A stretch of DNA of 64,000 nucleotides from Stentor coeruleus (Eukaryota > Ciliophora > Heterotrichea > Heterotrichida > Stentoridae). Every line of letters starts with the position of its first letter. Position 1 is the stretch's first letter. The stretch lies in NCBI GenBank assembly GCA_001970955.1, contig MPUH01000241.1, positions 1 through 64,000 on the forward strand. Reading direction: 5' to 3'. The notes under the pieces were generated by a model. It did not search any database and had not been told where the DNA came from. It saw nothing but the letters and a program-made list of their open reading frames with translations. Below, one piece after another: positions 21,203 through 30,428 of this stretch. Both the position numbers and the translations under genes were made by a program.

Positions 21203-22075
21203 TTAAGCCCTTGGGGAAATTTTTAATTCTCGATCACTTTTTTGAACATTAGGGTAGCAGTGTGCTTGAAGATCTTTTATAGGATTGTTCAAATAGCTGC
21301 TGTTATTTAAAGCTGTGCTTGTATCAAAACGCTTTTCCTTAGGAATAATCTTGGTATCAGCTCTTTTTCTTAAAATATACTCATAAGTTGTAATCCCTTT
21401 AAAACGTAAATATAAATGCAGTCCAATAAGATACCCCAACAAACAAGAAAACACAACCCCTTCTAACGCCAACAAAGCTTGTATAGTCTGAAAGAAAAAA
21501 AATACATCATTCCTATAATAATCCTTAATATTCCTCCTAGCAGTCCTAGCCGAAATAACGCTTTCAACAAAAGTATTCCCACAGACAACACAAATAATCA
21601 ACTCTAAAAACATACAAACACCAATAAGCATAACAAAAGTCTTATAATTAGCTTCCCCGACACAATTATTAACCCATTTGCAATGATGATCAAAGTTAGT
21701 TGTACATCGATTACATCTTACACAATGTTTACTCGTACTTTTTACTGGGGATTTACAAAAACTGCAATATTTGTCAGAATTTTCTTCTAATTGCATTATA
21801 AGTCTAAATACAACTTACGCTTTGTCTGTTGATGTATTGAAAATAAGGACAATTTCATCTGTTGGTATTGATGATGCTAGTTTGTAGCCAAAATATATTG
21901 TGCTGATTTGGAATATTGTATAGATAACACCAATTGGAATACGCATATCTGGGCTTAAGCAAGGGATAGTAGTACAGAAAATTCCCATAATGTTGAAAAG
22001 CTGAAGGATCCAACTTGAGATTTGGAATGGGTGGAATGGTCTTTCAAGACCATTTTTTCGAGCTGGTCTATCCAT
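21203..22075 (-). CDS. DHHC palmitoyltransferase, two exons
   Basis: 285 aa after removing a 15-nt intron (21804-21818). Topology: helices near residues 20-40 and 45-68, then the Cys-rich cytosolic domain (CSFCKSPVKSTSKHC, CVRCNRCTTNFDHHCKWVNNC), then helices near 140-165 and 185-205. The catalytic DHHC is at 125-128 and all zinc Cys/His are present. Family members transfer palmitate to cytosolic Cys residues at Golgi, ER or plasma membrane. Several proteins in this window (MGC... kinases) would be plausible substrates, but this is only inference. The C-terminal tail lacks a recognisable targeting motif. Confidence 0.92.
21804..21818 (-). other. 15-nt intron
   Basis: On the minus strand GTAAGTTGTATTTAG. 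Removal joins the N-terminal helices to the DHHC domain in frame; A is at position 10. Confidence 0.92.
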
Positions 22076-22760
22076 TTTATATATAATTAGTTTTAGGAAG
22101 GATGAGCTTTTAAAGGTGAAGATTGAGGGAATATGGTTTTATATATTGGTTAGAATAAAGGTATTGGCTTTGTGTGGGTTTTATATAGAAAGTTGATTTT
22201 TTTGCTTATAGTTTGGTATGGGTTATTGGAATATAGGTTTTTTATTATTAAAGTTTTTGGGTAGAGTTCTGATAGTTTTGAATATTTGGTTATAGTTTAT
22301 AATTAGTGATTATTCATACTGAGGAGAATACTTGAAGATTGTAGTTTATGTAGCTTAAAAAGTTGTATTATTGATGAAAATTAACTATAGTATTAATATG
22401 AGTTATAGATTTACTTAAATTTAAAAGCAAAAAAAAATTTTTTGCGGTTAATCATCAAAGCACATAATTTCTCTAGTCTACTCCAAAACCCTTTATCGAT
22501 TATATCCTCTTTGATTTACTTATAAAATCTCCTATCATTGAATAGTAAACTAATATAAAAAACCAAAATATCTTCCCAACTATTTATCTTTAAAACTTAA
22601 AAACACCTAAAAAAAAAACAACTTCCTCGCCAACTCAAATCAAAACCAGTAAACACCACCTCTTTCAAAAGCATCCCTTTTCTTCACCTTCACAAAAATT
22701 ATCATAAAAATCAAAAATTTTAATCTTTATTATAACCTTAGAGCCGGGAAATAAATTTAA
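22076..22760. other. Divergent intergenic region
   Basis: T/G-rich on the left (upstream of the DHHC gene) and C-rich from about 22480 (upstream of the cyclin gene). This is the clearest example of the strand-skew switch. No motif identified. Confidence 0.5.
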
Positions 22761-23831
22761 ATGTCATCATTACTCTCTGAAAAATTCTCTAGGTTTCCCA
22801 ACATCGACGACTCTGACTTAGAATGCCATGATACTTTAGACACTAGCACATTAGATACTGAAATGCAGTCATGTTCATGGAGGAGTCAAGACTTGGATTT
22901 TATATCAAATGTTTTGATTAATGAAATTCCTGCTAACCCGTATTATTTAGAATCCAGACAGCCGTACTTGACAAATTCTATGAGAAGTTTGCTAATGGAC
23001 TGGCTTATGGAAATCTCATCAGAATTCTACCTTAAAAGAGAAACCTGTCATAAGGCAATGAGCTATGTTGATAGATATCTTTCAGAGTCCCAACCAGTAA
23101 AAAAAGAACACTTCCAGCTATTAGGTCTAACTGCCTGCTTTATCGCCGCTAAATGCGAAGAGATTTCCTACCCGAAAATGACCGACTTCATCAAAGCTGC
23201 TGGTGGGATCTACACATGTCACGATGTCCGACTAATGGAACGAATGATCCTCAAAGCCCTGAAATGGAAAATCACACAGCCCACATCAATAACCATATGT
23301 GACTGGCTCATGACCCAATGGGACAGTTATGCTCAAAACGAGCTTGGTGACAAATCTCATACAATAACCCTAAAAGACTCAAAAGGTTATAAAAAATTCA
23401 GAGAAATCGTCCAATTAATAGATGCATCCAGTTTAGATATCGGTTATCTTAAGTTTAGGCCTAGGATTATAGCCGCTTGTGCTTGTTATATGATATTGTT
23501 TAAACATATTAAAGAACAAAAATATGCACCTATTTTACTTTATGAAACATATAAACAAGAATTTGAAGATGATTATGTTAGGAATTTTATGGATTTATTT
23601 TTGAACTTTGTTAGTGTTGCTTTAGAGATTTTTGTATATGATGAAATGTTTTCATGTGGGAATTTTTTGAATAAGTTTGTGGATGTAAAGGTTTGCTATG
23701 AGTTCCCACCGGTGTGTAAGACTGGGTTTCGTCCTGAAAACCATTATCAGGAGTTTTTGTCTTTTCAAACTCATAATCCGCTTTGTGTACAGGTGGTGCA
23801 GATGAAAATTAAAGGGAATTTTGTAAGCTAA
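22761..23831 (+). CDS. Mitotic-type cyclin (A/B-like)
   Basis: 356 aa. The cyclin N-box spans about residues 45-175, with MRSLLMDWLMEI matching the MRAILVDWL signature, and KCEEISYPKMTDF. The C-terminal cyclin box follows to about 310. In the family it activates a CDK and steers substrate choice. The short N-terminal region (44 aa) has no RxxL-type destruction box that I can see, so cell-cycle degradation, if any, uses another signal. A or B type cannot be settled by eye. Confidence 0.9.
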   Translation: MSSLLSEKFSRFPNIDDSDLECHDTLDTSTLDTEMQSCSWRSQDLDFISNVLINEIPANPYYLESRQPYLTNSMRSLLMDWLMEISSEFYLKRETCHKAMSYVDRYLSESQPVKKEHFQLLGLTACFIAAKCEEISYPKMTDFIKAAGGIYTCHDVRLMERMILKALKWKITQPTSITICDWLMTQWDSYAQNELGDKSHTITLKDSKGYKKFREIVQLIDASSLDIGYLKFRPRIIAACACYMILFKHIKEQKYAPILLYETYKQEFEDDYVRNFMDLFLNFVSVALEIFVYDEMFSCGNFLNKFVDVKVCYEFPPVCKTGFRPENHYQEFLSFQTHNPLCVQVVQMKIKGNFVS

Positions 23832-24269
23832 TGTTAAGTTCTTTAAGTTTTTATAAGGTTTTATAAGGTTTTGAAGGGTTTTTGAAAGTGGGTGTTTGAT
23901 GATGGGAAGCGGATTTTAGGTTAGGCATACTAAGAATATTGTGTGATGAATAAATTCTAAATCTTTTATAAGCATATATCAATTAACTCTTCCCATTTTT
24001 CTTATTTTAAAACTTCATCATATCCTAAAAACCATTTCTAACACCAAATTCTCCTCCATCCTTAAAAACTCTTCAGCTTTACCTTCTTTTCACTATACCC
24101 TAATCATAGTTTTTATCATCATATAACCAACAAGTATTTCTATAAAAAATCAAAGCTATCTCCATATTCTTTTACAAACAATAAACCTTGAAAAAAACCC
24201 TAGTATTTCAGTATTAAACATATCAGTAATCATAAAAAAATATTTTATAAAAAGCAACCCATATCCAAA
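23832..24269. other. Intergenic with composition switch
   Basis: G/T-rich after the cyclin stop, including the short repeat TTTTATAAGG twice, then C-rich before the next gene. No gene seen. Confidence 0.5.
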
Positions 24270-25886
24270 ATGCACTCTTTGGCAGCACTAAAATTCGAGG
24301 AAAAGTCTATGATTAATTTACCCGACATAGCTCCCTTTGAGAAAAAGGCTTTTAGACACAACTTTGCGTTGAAAAAAAACAAAACACTAAAAGTACTCGG
24401 AGCATCTGACAATGATTCTGAATTCCGAAAGCCCAAACAATCAATTTTCGATTCAACTGAAAAACATAAACGCGACACCTCAAATTCTTTTATCAGTGTA
24501 AAACTAAAAATCCACACACCAATTCAAAAAAAGCGCATCCCAGCTGCAAAAAGTACTGAGAATCTAGCGACTCCAGGAGATAATGTTAAAATAGAAATTT
24601 CTATGCTTGGAGAAAGTGAAATTCCATTTGCTACAACGACTTCATCTTCAACTTTATCAATGCCTCCAGTTCTTTACTCATCAAACTGTAATTTTTCACA
24701 GTTGAAATTTAGAAACAAACGGATTAATAATATTGAATATATAGGAAAAACCCCTTTGCCTACAAAAAACCCTATAGAAGACCCTTTTTACTATGCAAAC
24801 ATGAAGAAAAATGCTAGTTTTTCAAGTTTTAGGAATATCCTTGATGGACAACATGAGGTATTTAATAAACCTTATCCTTATTTTGGTAAGACGGGAAAAG
24901 CTCAGAGTAAAGCTAAGACTATTATTAAGAAATGTAAAGCTTTACTTTTGAGGAAGGAAATGGAGTGTAAGTGTCCTCAGAAAAATGTTTTTAGTAGGAA
25001 ACTAGCGAGGATTACTAATGATGAAATTAGGAAAGCGTTACCGAGGCTTGTTGAGGTTAAGTTGCATGTACCGATTTTGTCGAGGATACATTTTTACCCA
25101 CAGAAAGTTAAGTGTTTTAAGAATATTGTCATTGTGTACTTTGAAGGGACTTTTGGTATTTTTTCTAGCAAGCTCACAGTAAAACATGGTGTCTGGAAGC
25201 TCCTCCGCAAACTGTCCAACCTCTTCCAGTTGATCCTGGTAATCCCTTCCACAAACTCACGAGAAATAATCCTCCAATACTTCGAACTGAAAAAAATCCT
25301 CATAGCTGGTGTCTACAGTATCCACTCCCTAATAAAAATTCCTAAATCCTCCTACAAATTCCAAGACTACTCACAAATCTACATCGACTTTGACTGTCAA
25401 TTTCCTCATAAAAACTGTATAATCATAGCAAATCACAAGCTTTTCGATGAATGTGAAAAACTTGAAAATTTCATATATCAAAACTCAGGATTACCTAAAC
25501 TTAATGCAGAAGGAATACCTGTAAGTTCATATGAATATCCAGAAACCCCACATATAATTTTACTTCCTGATGCAAGAATTGAAAGTGATTCAAATTTATT
25601 AGAAAAAGTTGTTGGGATTTTAAGTAATGCATTAAAGGATTTTAGATCTTTTAGAGACAATTTTAATTTTGGTGATTTTTTTACTGGGGATAATGTTGGT
25701 GTTGTTAGGACTTGTGTTGCTCATCATTTGTTTTTAGAGAGTATGTATGAAAATCCTATGAGAGTTTATCAGTTTTGTGATAAAAATTATAGTGGAAGTA
25801 GGTATGTTATTTATTGTAAAGTCCATGGAAGATATTATAGGGAATTTCCTATGGAGTACCCGATACAGAATTTTATTGTGAAGTAA
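24270..25886 (+). CDS. Degenerate FCP1/SCP-like HAD protein, probably inactive
   Basis: 538 aa. The first 270 residues are basic, Ser/Lys-rich and probably disordered. From about 284 the pattern IVIVYFEGTFG, then VKHGVWKLLRKLSNLFQLILVIPST, mirrors the FCP1/SCP phosphatase core (normally LVLDLDETL ... RPG..EFL..L...YE..IFT). The nucleophile and acid Asp pair (DxD) are replaced by Tyr and Glu, and motif 2 Thr is shifted. A later stretch (CQFPHKNCIIIANHK, near 395) sits where the FCP1 family has its third motif. It therefore looks like a phosphatase fold without activity, perhaps a binding protein. The family assignment is by pattern only. Confidence 0.6.
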   Translation: MHSLAALKFEEKSMINLPDIAPFEKKAFRHNFALKKNKTLKVLGASDNDSEFRKPKQSIFDSTEKHKRDTSNSFISVKLKIHTPIQKKRIPAAKSTENLATPGDNVKIEISMLGESEIPFATTTSSSTLSMPPVLYSSNCNFSQLKFRNKRINNIEYIGKTPLPTKNPIEDPFYYANMKKNASFSSFRNILDGQHEVFNKPYPYFGKTGKAQSKAKTIIKKCKALLLRKEMECKCPQKNVFSRKLARITNDEIRKALPRLVEVKLHVPILSRIHFYPQKVKCFKNIVIVYFEGTFGIFSSKLTVKHGVWKLLRKLSNLFQLILVIPSTNSREIILQYFELKKILIAGVYSIHSLIKIPKSSYKFQDYSQIYIDFDCQFPHKNCIIIANHKLFDECEKLENFIYQNSGLPKLNAEGIPVSSYEYPETPHIILLPDARIESDSNLLEKVVGILSNALKDFRSFRDNFNFGDFFTGDNVGVVRTCVAHHLFLESMYENPMRVYQFCDKNYSGSRYVIYCKVHGRYYREFPMEYPIQNFIVK

Positions 25887-26260
25887 GATGGAGATATGTG
25901 TGATATTAGTGACTACACATTATGGATATTATAAGGATTGTTAGAATAATAGTTTAATGATTGATTTTTTGGGGTTTTTTTTAGAGGGTTTTGATGTTAG
26001 TTTATATCTTTATCATTATATAAAATCACTAAAAAAAACATATGAATAATTTACATCATTATCATATCAAAAAAAAAATTCACTAACCAATAATTATCTA
26101 ACTCAATTCCACATATCCTTTTCCTCAAAATTTCACACTACCAAAAATCCAAATCAACTTCCTCCTTCTTTAAACTCCAAAAATTTTCATAAAAAGTTAC
26201 CTTTGAAAAAATTATTCTAAATAAATAAAATTCCCATTATCAAACTAAGCTAATAAAACG
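25887..26260. other. Intergenic, no gene seen
   Basis: G/T-rich then C/A-rich, as usual between two plus-strand genes. Confidence 0.5.
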
Positions 26261-26984
26261 ATGCTACTACAAAAAATCCTTATAATCAGCCTGCTACTTC
26301 TCATAATAATCAAAGAAATCTATGACTACATCTCAAACTCCGAATCCTGGGTATCCTGCATCTATCCAATCAACCTCTGGTTTTGCTTAACTTTCTCCAG
26401 CCTCTGCTCTGTAACAATAATATGCACAATCTCCCAATATTTATCAACTCACAGAGGTATCCAAAGATTTGAGCTTCTAATTCTCTTACCCCTTCTCCAA
26501 TTCACAATATTTATCATAATCATAATTGGTTCCTAATATTTTTTCCTATAAAAAGCCCTTTAATTTCTATAAAATTGGTACAGTTTGGTGTTTTTTAATC
26601 CTTTTCAGTAATTCCTCATGCGTAATAAATACCTAGTTGCCTATTTCATCTTTCAAGCTAGTCCTAAAAATAATTTTCATATACGTTTTTTGGTTCTGTG
26701 ACACAATTTGCATAATAAGCCAAATCGCAATAATGCATTTTAATTCATTTCCTCAAGCAAGTCATAGTAATATATCAGGTTTATCATATAATCAAATAAG
26801 ATCAATAGATAGTACAATATGCGATGAGACAATATTATGTTGTATATGCCTTGATTATATAGAAATTGGGAGTATTATAAAAGTTCTCCCAGGGTGTTAT
26901 CATCGTTTTCATACTCATTGTATAGAACCATGGCTTTTACGTTCTATGTATTGTCCTTATTGTCGAGGTAGAGTTGAAATTTAA
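26261..26984 (+). CDS. RING-H2 membrane protein with an unresolved frame break
   Basis: N-terminal part (26261-26536) is hydrophobic, with at least two membrane helices (LQKILIISLLLLIIIKEI and a second ending FTIFIIIIIGS). C-terminal part (26637-26984) has a further helix and a RING-H2 domain (CCICLD, then GCYHRFHTHC, then CPYC), typical of membrane E3 ubiquitin ligases. A 15-nt intron at 26622-26636 fits and extends the second frame upstream to IGTVWCF, which resembles the second RING gene (LGNIWFY). The first part is in another frame and no 15-16-nt intron joins them, so an assembly indel, an unusual intron or a wrong N-terminus is possible. The stop is 28 nt from the next gene's stop. Confidence 0.65.
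26622..26636 (+). other. Probable 15-nt intron
   Basis: GTAATAAATACCTAG, directly before the long frame that begins at a TTG; A is at position 10. Confidence 0.75.
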
Positions 26985-27012
26985 TAAAAAAAATTTATAA
27001 GCATTTGTATTA

Positions 27013-29325
27013 CTAATTAAAGCCTGGGGGCTTTCTATATGTAAAAGGGTCGAAGTATGCTTCATAAGTATAAGGGTTCTTTGAAAACTGGCTTTTAGTC
27101 ACTGGGAAATCCTCACGAACCAGGTCTTCATCCTGGTTTTCTGATGATATTTTTATACAAATTTCTGGGTTTTCGTAAAAACTACTCAAGTCTTCTAGCT
27201 CAGGATTAGTTTTTCTCACAACTTTCACCTCGTCTGAGCCTGTAACTTCGAAAAATCCTTTAGTCTTTTTCTCAATATACTCATAAAGACTTGTGCATTT
27301 ATACTCAGCCCAATTGATGAAATACCCTAATTTTGAACTTAACATGATTTCTAATTTCTGCCCAGGAAGACCTTTATTGTTGTCTATTAAAATATCATCT
27401 AAAGCTTTTTTTAACTCTTCTTCTTTGTGTCGTTTATTTTTAGATTTATATACGGCAAAAGGATGGTTTGTACCTCGAAGTTCGATTTCGATTTCAGGCA
27501 TTGTTAAGAGGAGGTCTTTTAATTTGGCAAAACCTAACTCGGAGATGTCTAGAGGAAAATTGAGCTTTCTTCTTATGTAAAGAGGAAGCTGGGCTAAAGA
27601 CATGCCTTCTTTGCTTTCTTTGAGTATTTCTATGATTTTCATTTGAATCGATTGAAGTTTTTCATTATTTTCTTTGTCTGTTGGGAATTTATTCGACCCC
27701 GGCACCCAGATCAATAAAGTTTTATGATAACGGAGGAGATCTTCATCTATAGATAATTGAACCATATAGCTTAGTTTTCCTAAAGAACATTCACGAAGAC
27801 GTTGAGAACCACAGAGTTTAAGGAATTGAGCACATCCATAACGTCCACCAGGTATTGCCCGAGAATCATCACCAGGTTTACAATATGAAAAATATTCTGA
27901 AAGATAATCAATATAAGCTTGCCAATCAGCTGTGCTTTTAACCCCAAGACTATCCCCTTCTTTTATATGTTGATCTTTAGACTCCCATTCTTCTCCTTTA
28001 GGGTAAATCACATGAACTTTCTGCCCAGTTACTGGATCCATCATCTCTTTTACAACAAATACAGGAGTCGAATTACCAAATAAACTCTGATATGAAGAAA
28101 ACAATGAATAATTCGTTTTTACTTGCTCAGGAGCACTTTTTGTATGATGATGTTTATACATCCCCCTACAAACTTCTAATAAACAACTCCAATCGCTTAA
28201 AGATACTTTATAATCAAAAACCTCTTTCATCCTTGATTGCACAGCTCTTTCTGTAGGAAGCATTTCATCAATTTTCAAAGATCGCAAAGTCCATAAAAGC
28301 ACTTCTAAGCTTAAACTCTCCAGTTTTAAACTAGTAAAAAACATTGTTTTCAAGTCACAAAAAGTTCTTTCGCTTGTATGAACATGACCGATTTTCTCAA
28401 CTTCTTTAATAATCAAAGTTGCTTGATCTATACTAATCCTTAACTTTTGGGCGAAGTTTTTACATAGCCATCCTGCATCATGCATAATAACCCCAGTATC
28501 AGCAAGTTCTTTAAGATATGTTAATAAATGGTCATGAGCATAAGTTTGACCTTTTTTTCTTAAGAAATTCTGATATACTGGGAATTGGTCTATTGTGTTT
28601 TTTTCATTATTCCTTTGTTCTGTTGATGATGGTCTTGGATTAGCTTTAGGAGGTAAAAGATATTTTCTAGTCTCGGTAGGTAATTCATTTAAAGTGACTA
28701 TGTTTAAATAAGGGAAAGTTAGACTGACAAAAATTTTTATAGTCCCAAGACCTGATTGGATTTGATTTAAATGGACTTTTAGATGAACTGCTTTTGAGGA
28801 GATAAGTAAAATCTCAGTTATTTTGTCTTTGTTTATTAAAGATATATCTATAAGAATAGCTTCTGATTCACGAATACCTTCAGGACGAGAGTATTCGATA
28901 TTATGTTTATCAAGAAGATGTTTCCATTTGTAATAGGATTCTCCGTAGACTTTGATTGTTTCTATGGAGTTGTATGTCCTTTCAAGATTTTGTAAGGTCT
29001 GAGATATGTCTTCGGTTGTTATGATTTTCTGTCCAGTGAGGTCCCAAAATATGGCCACTGCGTTTTTGCTGTTAAGTTTTTGGATGTTGTGGTTGAAGTG
29101 CTTTATTAAACATGTGTCACATAGGAATACTGAACAAGTAAAGCAATTTTGTGTGGAAAGAGATTTACATTCATGACAAAGTCCTTCACGTTTATGTGTT
29201 TTACGTTTCCCTCCACGATGTATGCTTTCGTCACAGACTTTGCAGAGCTTTTGTTCGCATTCTGTGCATACAAAAAGTGGAGATTCAATACTGCATTCAT
29301 CGCATAGAACGTCTGGATCGTCCAT
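27013..29325 (-). CDS. B-box, NYN-like and LOTUS domain RNA-associated protein
   Basis: 770 aa. Two zinc-binding B-box-like modules occupy residues about 8-46 (CDECSIESPLFVCTECEQ) and 50-80 (CHECKSLSTQNCFTCSVFLC). Residues about 88-205 look like a NYN/limkain-type nuclease fold (AVAIFWDLTGQ, ILIDISLIN, EILLISS), but the usual acidic SGDxDF motif is missing, so nuclease activity is doubtful. OST-HTH/LOTUS-like winged helices are likely near 265-330 (LLTYLKELADTGVIMHDAG), 545-620 and 630-700. LOTUS proteins such as MARF1 and Oskar/TDRD5/7 bind RNA or the DEAD-box helicase Vasa. A role in RNA control is a fair inference; the exact target is not known. Confidence 0.75.
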   Translation of the reverse strand: MDDPDVLCDECSIESPLFVCTECEQKLCKVCDESIHRGGKRKTHKREGLCHECKSLSTQNCFTCSVFLCDTCLIKHFNHNIQKLNSKNAVAIFWDLTGQKIITTEDISQTLQNLERTYNSIETIKVYGESYYKWKHLLDKHNIEYSRPEGIRESEAILIDISLINKDKITEILLISSKAVHLKVHLNQIQSGLGTIKIFVSLTFPYLNIVTLNELPTETRKYLLPPKANPRPSSTEQRNNEKNTIDQFPVYQNFLRKKGQTYAHDHLLTYLKELADTGVIMHDAGWLCKNFAQKLRISIDQATLIIKEVEKIGHVHTSERTFCDLKTMFFTSLKLESLSLEVLLWTLRSLKIDEMLPTERAVQSRMKEVFDYKVSLSDWSCLLEVCRGMYKHHHTKSAPEQVKTNYSLFSSYQSLFGNSTPVFVVKEMMDPVTGQKVHVIYPKGEEWESKDQHIKEGDSLGVKSTADWQAYIDYLSEYFSYCKPGDDSRAIPGGRYGCAQFLKLCGSQRLRECSLGKLSYMVQLSIDEDLLRYHKTLLIWVPGSNKFPTDKENNEKLQSIQMKIIEILKESKEGMSLAQLPLYIRRKLNFPLDISELGFAKLKDLLLTMPEIEIELRGTNHPFAVYKSKNKRHKEEELKKALDDILIDNNKGLPGQKLEIMLSSKLGYFINWAEYKCTSLYEYIEKKTKGFFEVTGSDEVKVVRKTNPELEDLSSFYENPEICIKISSENQDEDLVREDFPVTKSQFSKNPYTYEAYFDPFTYRKPPGFN

Positions 29326-30428
29326 AATATGTTTATAATTTGTTTTTAAATTTGCAGTCTGCGGTTATTTCAGTTGGGTAAATAAAATTTGTGGGAGATT
29401 TCTAAGGGGATGATGTTGCGATTGTCAAAAAAGTTAAATGCTCTATGAGATTTGTTGGAAAATTAAAAGTTTATGTAGTGAAAAATATGTTTGATGAGGA
29501 TTTTAAGGATTAAAAGTAGGTACAAGATGAGGATTTGGGTGGATTTTAGGCTTTGTTGAGAGTTTTCGGCAGGAAAATTGAATGATGAAGAGGATTTAAA
29601 AGATTTTTTTATAGTAAAAATAGTTTGAATATATGCAGAGTTATTTCTTGATATTTTTTAGATATAAAGGGTTTGTAGCTTAAATGGGATTATTAGATAG
29701 ATTTATATGTGTAGAAAATTAGTTAGGTTGTGTTATAAAATTTATTTTGTTGTATGATTAGGATTGGTATTTTATCATCAGAATCGCAATATTTTAAATT
29801 TCTGAGCAGATGTCAGAATTTTTCTTACATCAAATATTAGCTAAATAAAACCAAGTCAGAATCTTATGAAATACTTTAAAAAAGTCTCTGGGTACAAAAC
29901 TATAAGATGACCATATAAAAAACGGATAATGTAATAAAAAGAAATGGAAGACATAATAATTCCTTATAAAAAATGTAGGACTTGCCTTCTTTTTAGCTTA
30001 AAATATAGTTATTTATTATATTATTAAAAGCAAACCTTTATATCAAATAAAACTCAACCCAATCCACTTAATATTTTCTAAATAAATCCCAGTATCTCTC
30101 CCTTGCATATTTTATACATCAAAATAACAAAATTTACTATCTTCAACAATAAAAATTGTATATAAAATAATTCCTTTATTATCTTAATCACTATTAAAAT
30201 TAAACTTACCTATCCGAATTTACTCTATTAAATTTCAGGATATTTTATACAAAAACCCATACAAAAGCCTATCAAAAAAATTAAACACTTAATCCCAACA
30301 ACAATAAACTTCAAACTATTTACATATAAAATCCATAACAACCTATAACTTAAACCATAAATTTTAACCTAAACCCTTATTTTCTCATTTAATTCCCAAA
30401 TTAACCCTAAAATTACTTATTTCACATA
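29326..30428. other. Intergenic between two minus-strand genes
   Basis: T/G-rich on the plus strand to about 29780 and A/C-rich from about 30030, fitting upstream and downstream sides of minus-strand genes. No gene seen. Confidence 0.5.
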
